Shown in pieces: positions 47,661-58,199 of a DNA stretch of 64,000 nucleotides; position 1 is the first letter of the stretch, and every line of letters begins with the position of its first letter. The translations under genes were made by a program, and so were the position numbers. The stretch is taken from contig CM030709.1 of NCBI GenBank assembly GCA_017979445.1, forward strand, positions 4,506,001-4,570,000. The letters are read 5' to 3'. The notes under the pieces were generated by a model, which did no database searches, was not told where the DNA came from, and saw nothing but the letters and a program-made list of their open reading frames with translations. This stretch comes from Akebia trifoliata. Taxonomy: Eukaryota; Streptophyta; Magnoliopsida; Ranunculales; Lardizabalaceae.

Positions 47661-47747
47661 AGAAGAGAAAACTCTCCTTTCAGACACCCAAACCCTTTCC
47701 TTGCTTGTTATCTTTCTCTCACTCTGTGTCTGAGGCTCTGAGCAAAT

Positions 47748-48356
47748 ATGGGGAGTCCAAAGCGTAGCTACCCCAAAAGCACTCGCACTCGCACTCGCAC
47801 TCGCAACCCTTCCACCAATACTTTTAGAGATCGACATACGATAGTCAATGGAAGAAGTCGTCGACTTGCTGTTCCTGCTCATGTCGGAGATCGGATCCGT
47901 CAACTCACTCGCCCACTCGGTTTCCGTTCTGATGGAGAAACGATACATTGGTTGCTCTGCCAGGCAGAAAAAGACATAATCGCTGCAACTGGAACTGGTA
48001 CTATGCCCTCTGGTCCTGTTTCCGTCACTACTGGTCCGATTGTTTCTTCATCTGCTTCTGTGTCGGTTTCCTCCGCTTATTCCAATTCCATTATTACTAG
48101 TCAAGCGGTTCGACCATCTGAACCGGTTCAACCAGTTGCTGAAGAGAATAAGGTCCAGACCGAGGTTTGGCCTTTTTTAGGGGTAGAACCTACTTCACCT
48201 CTCTTGGATCCAGATTTTTTTAATTTCGATGAATCCATGTCGTTCAATGAGATACTAATGAAGGGGTGGTCAGACGAAGGAGTACAGCAGCAGCAGCAGC
48301 AGCAGGAGGATGAGGAGGAGGAGAAGGAGGAGAAGGACAAGGTTTTTAAGGAATAA
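47748..48356 (+). CDS. TCP: class I-derived TCP transcription factor with altered basic region (unit A)
   Basis: Intronless, 202 residues. An N-terminal TRTRTRTR run comes from an ACTCGC hexamer repeat. The TCP domain is at about residues 27-80. The basic region reads [18 protein letters not shown]: the usual TKV is TIV, GRGRR is GRSRR and RxRxP is RLAVP. Helix I has [14 protein letters not shown], with Pro where class I proteins have Glu. Helix II and TGTGTMPSG are conserved. The C-terminus holds [20 protein letters not shown], a possible activation motif, then a Gln run and an acidic tail. The neighbour at 55806 is a near-identical duplicate, so this is recently duplicated and apparently intact. 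Nuclear role inferred from family; altered DNA recognition is a hypothesis. Confidence 0.9.
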   Translation: MGSPKRSYPKSTRTRTRTRNPSTNTFRDRHTIVNGRSRRLAVPAHVGDRIRQLTRPLGFRSDGETIHWLLCQAEKDIIAATGTGTMPSGPVSVTTGPIVSSSASVSVSSAYSNSIITSQAVRPSEPVQPVAEENKVQTEVWPFLGVEPTSPLLDPDFFNFDESMSFNEILMKGWSDEGVQQQQQQQEDEEEEKEEKDKVFKE

Positions 48357-48419
48357 TAATAATAATAATCTAATAATATAATAGTAATAAGTTTGTTGGG
48401 TTTATGATTTTTCATGGTT

Positions 48420-50162
48420 GGTTTCCTTGTTTAATTATGGATTTGGGGTTTGATGAACAGTGGGTTCAGTTTAATTATGGATTTTTCGGGTTTTTGAACA
48501 ATGGGTTCTTTTTCTTTATGGAAGAAAACGATAAAAATTGAATTAATGATGATCAGTTGCAGATTTAGTAATATACATCTAAAACAAAGAATCATCACGT
48601 GATTCTCACGTGCCAGGTAAGAGAAGGATGGTTGTTGTGTGTATTAGATGGATGATACAGAATATTTTGCCACGTCATCTTATACCCTGGTCAAGAAATA
48701 CTCACATTGCAGTGAAGTCAAACTGATCTGAAAAAAAAAAAAAAAAAACCTAATGATAATCAGACTCCCTTTCTTTGGAAATGGTTGGTGGTTGTTGATT
48801 GATGGATATTGTAGCAATTTCATCCGATCAAACTGCTGATGGAGATTGATGGTATTGAAAATTGTTTGCGAGCAAGATGACTCGCCCAAATCACTCAGTA
48901 TTGTTCTTAGTCTAGACGATGCCATGGCTGAGATTGGGTTTCTTCTTCTTCTTGGTTCTCAGATCTTCCTAAAATCCTTTTTCTCATTATGAGATGACTC
49001 ATTCAAATTAATCATCTCGACATCATTCATGAACGAGACAAAACAAAAATCGGAGATTAAAAATCATTTTGCTAAAGTATCCACCAAGTCATGTGAACAC
49101 TTGGGATGATGTGATCAAATGATAAATTGAACTTGATGGTCACTTTGTCCAGTCTTTAATTTTGACCCAAGATGAGAGTAAATTATCTTTATCTTTTATT
49201 TTAATTTTTAGTTTATAAAATGAAAGAACTTGAAGAATTGCTAATATTGAAATCCATTGAGTTAATATAGGGTGGGGATATATATATCCCTTTTCTTTAT
49301 TATCATCACATGTCAATAATAATTTTGCTCTTATTGAAGACCAACTCCGGGTGACATAGAGAAGACATTGAAAGCCTTGTTGTATATCTATAACTTTCAT
49401 TTTAGTCTGTCTCTTGGATGGTTCACATTCATTCAATTTTTTTTCCCTTTAAAGGTATGTCCACAATCCATATCTTTTTCTGATTTATATCATGTTTATT
49501 TTTATTTAATACACATTGCTTAGCTTAGGAAAAAAGTATTCTTATCTATTTAAATATATAATTCCTTGAAAATTTCAATGTTATAAAAGAAGATTGAATG
49601 CTTACAAAAGGTATAAATTCTTAGAGAGGAGCACACCCCTTGTAGACATATATAGGATGAGTTAGGGTTTGGACAAAGGTTTTGGGATCTTGTTACGATG
49701 TTATACATATTTTGTTTATTGAATTGTCATTTTGGTGGTAATGTATATGCAAATTGATGTGCGTTTGCCTAGCAAAAGTACATACGTCACCTTTGAGAAA
49801 TGACAACTAGGACCAAGAAGCACATACCATTACCATTCCAGCATCATAAGTAATAAGGATATATTGAACACCATTGAACTGAAGGAAAATGTACAACAAT
49901 GGCTTTGAAAGGTGGGGATACCCACGAAGCAATGAATTCCTTGGGGGCATCCTCCAGGGTTTGGTTGAGCCTCGACTCAACTAATTGCAGGTAGGACTTT
50001 CTGAGGGGACAGTGCGTGTGACCATGGGATTAGTCTTACTCGAAGGGTGGGGATACTCATGATAAGCAACAAAAACCAAAAAACATTCCAAGGGCCAGAA
50101 TTTGTTGGGTTTCCATTTGCTAGGTCTTTGAAAGGAAGGAGTCACTAATTGGTCCACTTCTT
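48420..50162. other. 3' flank of unit A with small antisense ORFs
   Basis: Contains a minus-strand ORF (48925-48680, MASSRLRTILSDLGESS...) conserved in unit B at 56977-56756. Its function is unrecognised. The region 49700-50150 corresponds to the unit B ORF at 58153-57755, but here the frame is broken early by indels in the AAC/AAA-rich signal-like segment. No other gene was seen. Confidence 0.4.
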
Positions 50163-50218
50163 TTTGGTATTCAATAAGGATTGGATCCCAAACTGATGCA
50201 AGAAATATTGGATTGGAC

Positions 50219-50554
50219 TAGGGCTTTCAATGGATCGGGTTCAGATCGGACCACTATCAGATCGTTTTTATATATTGGAATTCAATATTAAGATCCAGAT
50301 CCGATCCATTAACAATCGGAACAGGCCAAACCCGATTTTATATACATCTCAACAAAAATATCATATAATTTGTATATTTTCTAACATATAATCGGATCGG
50401 GTCCTTATCGAATCGAGAAATGGTTGATCCAGATCCAATCCAATAAGATACCGGATTGAAACCTTATCGGAACCCAAACCATTGATTCAGATCCGAAGTT
50501 ATCATATCGGAATATAGCGAATTTCGAGTCTAAACGGATCTATTGACAACCCTA
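50219..50554. mobile_element. hAT-like MITE with perfect 8-bp target duplication
   Basis: A 336-bp element from TAGGGCTTTCAATGGATCGG to GGATCTATTGACAACCCTA, flanked on both sides by GATTGGAC (50211-50218 and 50555-50562). Internal sequence is shared with 43681-44010. No transposase. Confidence 0.75.
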
Positions 50555-50883
50555 GATTGGACATTTATCTGATCGAGCAAAATACTATTGGATATAGAAA
50601 ATATAAATAAACTTGATATATTTAAACAAATATATAATATAATTTTTGTACTTTCTCAAATTTTATCGGATCAGGTCTTTATAAGATCAAGCATATTTGA
50701 TCCAGATACGACCTTATAATATATCTGATTGGATCCTTATATTGGAATTCAAATCCATACACGAAGTTATCAGATGAGAATGGATCACATTTTAGGGATG
50801 ATTTGACCCATTGACAACCCCAGATATAGAGTTGCCACATCATCACACTCAATGTGAGGAAAAATCGACATTTCAGTGAATTG

Positions 50884-51295
50884 TAGGGTTGTCAATGGAT
50901 TGGATCACACCCGGGTTTTGATCTGATAACTTCGGATCTGGATCAAGGATATGGATTCCATGAGAATTCGATCAGACATAAGGTTCCGATCCAATATCTT
51001 ATCTAGTAGGTTATGGATCAATCATGTCCCAATTGATAGGGACCCAATCTGTTAAAACATGTGAGAAAATATAAATATGTTATTTATTTTGTTTAAATAT
51101 ATGAAGTTTATTTATATTTCATTTACCCCATCCAAATGTTAGGATTGGATCTTAATATTGAGATTCGATATAACTCTATCTTATAAGAATTCAATCCATG
51201 CTTATTAAATCAGTTATAGGTCTAATCCCGATCCTTACCGGATTAGTTCCAAATTGACATTAATCAGATCCAATCCTGATCCGTTTATATCCCTA
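50884..51295. mobile_element. hAT-like MITE, second copy
   Basis: From TAGGGTTGTCAATGGATTGG to CCGTTTATATCCCTA. The left flank is GTGAATTG; GTGAATTA occurs two bases beyond the right end, so a target duplication is likely but offset. Related by its termini and GATCCGAT-rich interior to 50219-50554, but inverted in interior order. Confidence 0.5.
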
Positions 51296-51739
51296 GTGTG
51301 AATTAATCTTTTTAAGCCCAAGATGAGGACTATCATTATTAGTTATTATAAAAACACCCAAGAACCTGAAGAGTTGGCAAATGTAGAGGAAAATCCATAG
51401 GGTTAATACATTGGAGTTAACCCTTTTTTTTATCTCCATATATATATATAATATATATATATATTTCTGCTTTCTATTCTTATTCTAGAGCAACTCCATT
51501 GATGGTTGAGATATTGAAGCCTTAGTGTATGTTCCTACTTTTTGTTTTTTTTTACTTTTATTTCTCTTAGATGCTCACCAAACTCAATCTAAAGTCATAA
51601 GACATGGGAATAATTTTTTTTTTTAATCACGGAAATATAGAAATGTGAGAAAGTTTTTTTTTTTTTTTTTTTTGACCAGTAAGTTGGGGTTTGTTGATAA
51701 TTATTGCTAGATCTTACAAAGGAGTAAATAAAGCATTAC

Positions 51740-52095
51740 AATCATATCTCATAACTAAGCTCGTTTGGAAGATCAGAGACTAAGGACCACCAGTACAACT
51801 GAATCTACATTCAATCCCTTCTTCGAAAGAAAATCAGCCTACCTATTTGTTTCTCTCCAATTATGTTGGAACTCAACCACGTTAAAATTCTGAACCAAGA
51901 TATGGATACTTCTACAAATACCCAAATATCTCCATGGACATTTCCCCATATCCTTTAAAGAATTTATCGTTTCAAGAGAGTCCGAAGATACAATGACATT
52001 GTTTACTCCATAATTCTGAATCTCCACTAACACTTGTTGAATTGCAAACAACTCAAACAGATTTATATCAACAAAGGCGCACCCTCCATATGAAC
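51740..52095 (-). pseudogene. LINE RNase H fragment in unit B, minus strand
   Basis: The minus-strand frame 52051-51839 encodes FAIQQVLVEIQNYGVNNVIV and SSDSLETINSL, ending FNVVEFQHNWRETNR. This is the C-terminal half of a plant LINE RNase H, followed by a stop and FLSKKGLNVDS. Confidence 0.65.
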
Positions 52096-53769
52096 AAGCA
52101 ATATTTGTCCGAAAGGTATTATGTCTATATGCTTATTTAATTTAAATAGTTCTGTGAAAATTGGAATGCTTTAAAAGAATGAATGTTTACAAAAGGTATA
52201 ACTTTCTAGAGAAGCATAGGATAATTTAGGGTTTGGACAAAAAATTTGGGAGAAGTAGGCCTAGCCTATCTAACATTTATGGCCATGTTCACACTCTTAT
52301 ACCAAGCCACACGATCCTGGTCCACAACTAAATTCAACAACAAAGTCTTATCCCATGTTTTCTAAAGCCAAATCTTTTGTTATTGAAAGTGAGTTCATAT
52401 TTACGTTCATTGTAATCACCAACCATGTTCTTTTGGGCCTTCTCTCACTCTTATAAGACCTTCTACTTATATGTTTCTTCTATTTGATCCACAAGTTGAT
52501 GGACCTACAAAATCAATAGATGATTCAATTGATGATTTCTAATCATAGGATTCGATCATTTTCCATCAATTATTTCGTGAATGTATATGTCATTTTGCAG
52601 TTCCTGTTACCAAAAGGGATGCTTCCCAAAAACTAATTTGTCATTGGTTGAAAAGTGAAGTCACATGCTTTGATATACTCATTGAACCCAGCTATAGCTA
52701 TGACTTAACAAGTCTGGGGTTTAGCTAATTATGACAATGAAATATGAGAATTAGTTTCCACAATCGTAAACATACAAATGGTTCCATATCGATGTGTGTT
52801 TAAGGCGAAATCGTAATCTTAGGGCAGCTTGGAGAGATGAAGTGGCAATTACAGTTGCAAAAAGGTGGATATTTTAGAAATACTCAATCATGTGTATTAA
52901 TAAGAATAGAAACCATTCTTACTATTAAAACAATGAAACAGTGGCTCATCCATCAACTTATGTTAAAAATGCTTTCTTACATATTCAATTTTTCAAATCA
53001 TTCAATGACTCAATTTTAGAGCATTTTCGCACGTATTTGGAGAAACCTAGGCCTTATTTGGTAAGCCAAAAATGAATGATCCCACGAGAATCCCTCAACA
53101 AAATCCATTACAAGCCTAATTCTACTTTCACGACACACACATGCATGCAAAGGTATTGGAGGTTCTATCTCCTCGAAACTTCAAAACACTTTAACTGAAA
53201 GGTTGGAAATTCAAGTGATCATATGCACTATGAGTCATTAGTATCCCTATTATAAAGTTTAATAGATTTTGAGAATGTGATAAGAAATTGTTTAGAGAAG
53301 AGATGAATAAAGAAAAGTCCTAGAAAAGGAAGAATATGAGAGACGTAGAAGCATCGAAAATGAGAGAGAAAGCCCCACTACCATAAATACTAATTGCCCG
53401 CTCCAAAGAAAATAACTTATTTCAATAATTTAATGCTCTACTTAATCAAATTTTTATTTGAGGGAAAGAAATCGCAGAGTTGAAATAACTCACTTAGAAA
53501 CACTCATGCACAAAGAGAGAAAGCCACCACCATTCCTTCTCTTTATAAATTCTTCGAAGGGTTGGAATATGTCTAGTCAAGAAAATCCATGAAATTCAAA
53601 CAATTAATCCAATGATTAATTGAGATAAAGCACGTATCCTATAATACATCATGTCTTCCTTGTATTTCAATACTTGTATTCATGATTTAACAAGCAAGAT
53701 TTTGTTGTTTTCAATAGTCAATGGATCCTAGTTAACCATCCTTCGTTGGGTATATCCTTGCAAACTTTC

Positions 53770-54797
53770 TCCTCAATGGATTAAAATAAATGTTGATGAG
53801 GCTAGCTTGATCAACCCTGGTTGGGCAGGTGGTGGATTCATTATTAGAAATTCTCTCGAAAGCCTCATTAAAGATGGTTGTTGTACATTTGGTAATACTA
53901 CTAATAATATGGCTGAAATATTTGCTTTGGAGAAGACGCCGATGGTTCTAAATTACTAGCATGACCATGTTGTGGTCGAGTTAGTTGAATACTGATGTGT
54001 CTCTATCAGAAATAGAGGCTGGATTCGGTTTTATTGCAAGAAATAATACATGAGAATTGATTACAACTGCTATGGGGAGATCGATTTACGTGGAGATTAT
54101 AGTGGTTGAAATGGAAGTGATTTTCCAAGGGGTTCAACACCTTAGAATGAAAGGATTATTGGATATAATCATGTCTTCAGATTCGTTAGTGGCTGTTAAA
54201 GGTGTTAAAGATGAGTGGACTACGCCTTGGAAGTTAACTAGCTTAGTAAGATCCATTAGAAGTGAAATGTGAGGGTTTAACTCAGCTATGATAAAGTTTA
54301 GTTGGCAAGAATCAAATAAAGCGGCTGATTGGTTAGCAAGAAGAGGAACTCTAAATGCACAATTATGTCTTTTTGGTTAAATGTTCCTGTAGATTTGTAT
54401 CACATTCTCATGGAGGACTTCAATGTTTGTTTTTTTCGGCGTTCGTAGCTTTTAATAAATCAGGATGGAGCCCTTTATAGCCTCAGCTTACCGATAAAAA
54501 AAAAATTGTTGAAATCAAGTTGGACTCTTTATACCTAGTTCAAGTGTTGAAGGGAGGTTCTATCTCATGGAGATTGGATAATAGTTTTCATCGCATTCGA
54601 GGATTTCTTAAGAAATTTACGTGGATTGTGCATCATCAGTGGAGAGAAAGTAATAATGCAGTAGTTGCTTTAGTAAAATTTGGTGTGCGCCAAGATACCC
54701 ATGTAATTTTTGCTAAGTTTCCAGATCTTCCTTCTTTAGCTAGAATTGCTTTCTTGGGGGATAGGATGGGTCTTCCATCCATTTGGATTGTAAATTA
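53770..54797 (+). pseudogene. LINE RNase H fragment of unit B split by a second LINE insertion
   Basis: The N-terminal piece (INVDEASLINPGWAGGGFIIRN) ends near 53985. A different LINE 3' end follows (about 53985-54508: MSSDSLVAVKGVKDEWTTPW, FSWQESNKAADWLARRG, tail, A run). The original fragment then resumes at about 54515 (LKGGSISWRLDNSFHRIRGF). Imperfect flanks GTTGTGGTCGAGTT and GTTGAAATCAAGTT may be the target duplication. Unit A lacks this insertion. Confidence 0.6.
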
Positions 54798-54877
54798 GGG
54801 ATTCCCTATTTTCCAGTTCTTTATAAATACAATCTTACTAAGAAAAAGAAAAATAAAAAAATTAGTCAGGCTGGAGT

Positions 54878-55020
54878 GACCTCAAGATTGTACCTCATAT
54901 TGCACATTCCTAACATGGAAGTGTGTAGGAGCCATAGATGCTTTTTATTGAGATTCAATAAAAAGCATCTATGGCTCCTACACACTTCCATGTCAGGAAT
55001 GTGCAATATGAGGTCACTTC
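54878..55020. repeat. foldback hairpin B1 upstream of the third TCP gene
   Basis: Counterpart of A1: GGAAGTGTGTAGGAGCCATAG and CTATGGCTCCTACACACTTCC are exactly inverse here. Compensating differences from A1 (GAGCC/GGCTC against GAACC/GGTTC) keep the stem paired in both units. Confidence 0.75.
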
Positions 55021-55052
55021 AACATTATTCTTTTTAGTGAGTTGTGTTAGAG

Positions 55053-55183
55053 AGACCTCAAGCTACAACCTCATATCACACTTCTTGACGTGAAAATGGA
55101 TAGGAAACATAAATACTTTTTCACTTGTATCTCTATGAAAAATATCTATGCTTCATGTCTGAGGTTCCAAGCTTGGGTCACTT
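55053..55183. repeat. foldback hairpin B2
   Basis: Counterpart of A2; arms GAGACCTCAAGCTACAACCTC and GAGGTTCCAAGCTTGGGTCAC, with more mismatches than A2. Confidence 0.55.
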
Positions 55184-55240
55184 CAGCATTATTTTTAGTT
55201 GGTGCGACGATAAGAACATCCTTTAAAAGAAACGGATGGA

Positions 55241-55375
55241 GTGACACAAGTGGAGACACGGCTGACAAAATGATGTGGTGTTGTGCACCACATCCGTAGA
55301 TGCTTTTCCGTGAGATACGAGTAAAAAGCATCTACGATTATGGGCGTGTCATCATTTTTGTCACCCTTGTCTCCA
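55241..55375. repeat. foldback hairpin B3
   Basis: Counterpart of A3; apex CCGTAGATGCTTTTCCGTGAG...AAAAAGCATCTACG. A half-copy of the apex again lies downstream near 55580-55605. Confidence 0.65.
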
Positions 55376-55805
55376 TTCCAGCATTTTCCTAAAATTTAAA
55401 AAAATCATAAACGCTTAATTAGTAGGCATTAATGCTCAATGATTTGTCATAACTGAGTGGGCACTCTGTCCACTGGGTACCTATATTTCCTCGTCGAGTC
55501 CTACTTCACTGACTTCCTACAACATTGCCTACAGCACTAATGTCCACAGATAACCATTGATTTTCTTCGAATTATTTCAACGTATCTTGAGGAAAAGCAT
55601 CTATGCATGGATCTGTGCACACAATACTCTAGGCAATCTTATCATTTAAGTCAGTATAGCATTTCTTTCTTCAGCAAAAAAGGAAATAAAACCCTAAAAA
55701 AACGCATTTAGTATTTAAAGAAGAGAAAACTCTCCTTTCAGACACCCAAACCCTTTCCTTGTTTGTTTTCTTTCTCTCACTCTGTCTCTGAGGCTCTGAG
55801 CAAAT

Positions 55806-56393
55806 ATGGGGAGTCCAAAGCGTAGCTACCCCAAAAGCACTCGCACTCGCACTCGCACTCGCATTGGCAACCCTTCCACCAATACTTTTAGAGATCGACA
55901 TACGATAGTCAATGGAAGAAGTCGTCGAATTGCTGTTCCTGCCCATGTCGGAGATCGAATCCGTCAACTCACTCGACCACTCGGTTTCCGTTCTGATGGA
56001 GAAACGATACATTGGTTGCTCTGCCAGGCAGAGAAAGTCATCATCGCTGCAACTGGAACTGGTACTTTGCCCTCTGGTCTTGTTTCCGTCACTACTGGTC
56101 CGATTGTTTCTTCATCTCCTTCTATGCCGGTTTCCTCCGCTTATTCCAATTCCATTATTACTACTCAAGCGGTTCGACCATCTGAACCGGTTCAACCAGT
56201 TGCTGAAGAGAATAAGGTCCAGACCGGGGTTTGGCCTGTTTTAGGGGTAGAACCTACTTCTCCTCTCTTCGATCCAGATTTTTTTAATTTCGATGAATCC
56301 ATGTCGTTCAATGAGATACTAATGAAGGGGTGGTCGGAAGAAGGAGTACAGCAGCAGCAGCAGGAGGAGGAGAAGAAGAAGCTAGGTTTTTAA
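55806..56393 (+). CDS. TCP: class I-derived TCP transcription factor with altered basic region (unit B)
   Basis: Intronless, 195 residues, near-identical to the unit A protein. Differences include an extra IG after TRTRTRTR, I for L in the basic region ([10 protein letters not shown]), V for D after the second helix, and a shorter, more basic tail ending KKKLGF instead of an acidic one ending KVFKE. The [20 protein letters not shown] block is kept. The TATA-like TATTTAA is at 55712-55718. Substitutions are spread and the frame is open throughout, so both copies look functional. DNA-binding change relative to the first TCP gene is inferred from the shared TIV/GRSRR/AVPA differences. Confidence 0.9.
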   Translation: MGSPKRSYPKSTRTRTRTRIGNPSTNTFRDRHTIVNGRSRRIAVPAHVGDRIRQLTRPLGFRSDGETIHWLLCQAEKVIIAATGTGTLPSGLVSVTTGPIVSSSPSMPVSSAYSNSIITTQAVRPSEPVQPVAEENKVQTGVWPVLGVEPTSPLFDPDFFNFDESMSFNEILMKGWSEEGVQQQQQEEEKKKLGF

Positions 56394-56755
56394 GGAATAA
56401 TAATAATAATAATAATAATCTAATAATCTAATAGTAACAAGTTTGTTGGGTTTATGATTTTTCATGGTTGGTTTCCTTGTTGTTTAATTATGGATTTGGG
56501 GTTTGTTGAACAATGGTTTCAGTTTAATTATGAATTTTTCTGGTTTTTGAACAATGGGTTCTTTATTCTTTATGGAAGAAGACGATAAATATTGAATTAA
56601 TGATGATCAGTTGCAGATTTAGTAATTTACATCTAAAACAAAGAATCATCACGTGATTCTCACGTGCCAGGTAAGAGAAGGATGGTTGTTGTGTGTATTA
56701 GATGGATGATATATAATATTTTGCCACGTCATCATATACCCTGGTCAAGAAATGC

Positions 56756-56977
56756 TCACATTGCAGTGAAGTCAAATTGATCTGAAAAAAAAAAAAAAAA
56801 CCTAATGATAATCAGACTCCCTTTCTTTGGAAATGGTTGGTGGTTGTTGATTGATGGATATTGTAGCAATTTCATCCGATCAAACTGTTGATGGAGATTG
56901 ATGGTATTGAAAATTGTTCGCAAGCAAGATGACTCGCCCAAATCACTCAGTATTGTTCTTAGTCTAGACGATGCCAT
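56756..56977 (-). other. small antisense ORF conserved between duplication units
   Basis: Begins MASSRLRTILSDLGESS at 56977. The unit A copy (48925-48680) differs by few residues until a poly(T) tract of different length changes the frame. No domain was recognised. Conservation may simply reflect the recent duplication. Confidence 0.2.
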
Positions 56978-57754
56978 GGCTGAGATTGGGTTTCTTCTTC
57001 TTCTTGGTTCTCAGATCTTCCTAAAATCCTTTTTCTCATTATGAGATGACTCATTCAAATTAATCATCTCGACATCATTCATGAACGAGACAAAACAAAA
57101 ATCGGAGATTAAAAATCATTTTGCTAAAGTATCCACCAAGTCATGTGAACACTTGGGACGATGTGATCAAATGATAAATTGAACTTGATGGTCACTTTGT
57201 CCAGTCTTTAATTTTGACCCAAGATGAGAGTAAATTATCTTTATCTTTTATTTTAATTTTTAGTTTATAAAATGAAAGAACTTGAAGAATTGCTAATATT
57301 GAAATCCATTGAGTTAATATAGGGTGGGGATATATATCCCTTTTCTTTATTATCATCACATGTCAATAATAATTTTGCTCTTATTGAAGACCAACTCCGG
57401 GTGATATAGAGAAGACATTGAAAGCCTTGTTGTATATCTATAACTTTCATTTTAGTCTGTCTCTTGGATGGTTCACATTCATTCAACTTTTTTTTTCCCC
57501 TTTAAAGTTATGTCCACAATCCATATCTTTGTCTGATTTATAACAAGTTTATTTTTATGTTAGCTTAGGAAAATAGTACTTTTATCTATTTAAATATATA
57601 ATTCCTTGAAAATTCGAATGTTATAAAAGAATGTTGAACGCTTACAAAAGGTATAATTTCTTAGAGAGGAGCACACCCCTTGTAGACATATATAGGATGA
57701 GTTCAGGTTTGGACAAAGGTTTTGGATCTTGTTACAACATTAAACATATTTTGT

Positions 57755-58153
57755 TTATTGAATTGTCACTTGGTGGTAATGTATATGAAACTTGATGTGT
57801 GTTTGCCTTTCAAAAGTACATACGTTGCCTTTGAGAAATAACAACTTGGACCAAGGAGCACATACCATTACCATTCCAACGTCATAAATAATAAGGATTG
57901 AACCCCATTGTAGCGAAGGAAAATATACAACAATGGCTTTGAAAGGTGGGGATACCCACGAAGCAATGAATTCCTTGGGGCCATCCTCCAGGGTTTGGTT
58001 GAGCCTCGACTCAACCAGTTGCATGTAGGCTTTCCGAGGGGATGGTGCATGTGACTGTGGGATTAGTCTTACCTGAAGGGTGGGGATACCCATGATAAGC
58101 AACAACAACAAAAACAAAAACATTCCAAGGGCCAGAATTTGTTGGGTTTCCAT
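57755..58153 (-). CDS. hypothetical small protein with signal-peptide-like start
   Basis: A 132-codon ORF. Residues 1-28 (METQQILALGMFLFLLLLLI...) look like a signal peptide; the rest has no family I recognise. A GTAAGA directly after residue 28 (CTT CAG^GTAAGA) could be a splice donor, so the true protein may differ. The unit A copy is frameshifted within the hydrophobic segment. Most cautious view: a possible exon of an unidentified secreted-protein gene, or chance. Confidence 0.25.
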   Translation of the reverse strand: METQQILALGMFLFLLLLLIMGIPTLQVRLIPQSHAPSPRKAYMQLVESRLNQTLEDGPKEFIASWVSPPFKAIVVYFPSLQWGSILIIYDVGMVMVCAPWSKLLFLKGNVCTFERQTHIKFHIHYHQVTIQ

Positions 58154-58199
58154 TTGCTAGGTCGTTGAAAGGAAGGAGTCACTAATTGGTCCACTTCTT

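Larger units (their letters stand above)
43625..50162. repeat. tandem segmental duplication, left unit (A)
   Basis: Unit A begins TTTGGTATTCGATAAGGATTGG and is followed without a gap by unit B, which begins TTTGGTATTCAATAAGGATTGG at 50163. The two are collinear through the RNase H fragments, three foldback hairpins, a TCP gene, its 3' flank, a small antisense ORF, and the end near GGTCCACTTCTTTTTGG. Unit A is 6538 bp. Confidence 0.85.
50163..58199. repeat. tandem segmental duplication, right unit (B)
   Basis: Collinear with unit A but 8037 bp long. The excess is mainly 50480-51715, which has no counterpart in unit A, and a LINE fragment at about 53985-54508. The right end (TTTTTGGTTGAATAA at 58199) shares TTTGGT with the start of unit A (43625) and the A/B junction (50163), a 6-bp microhomology at the breakpoints. 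Confidence 0.85.

Noticed and set aside
55912..56244. 110-codon open frame overlapping the third TCP gene
   Set aside because: A shadow frame of the TCP coding sequence; it is not kept in the unit A copy.
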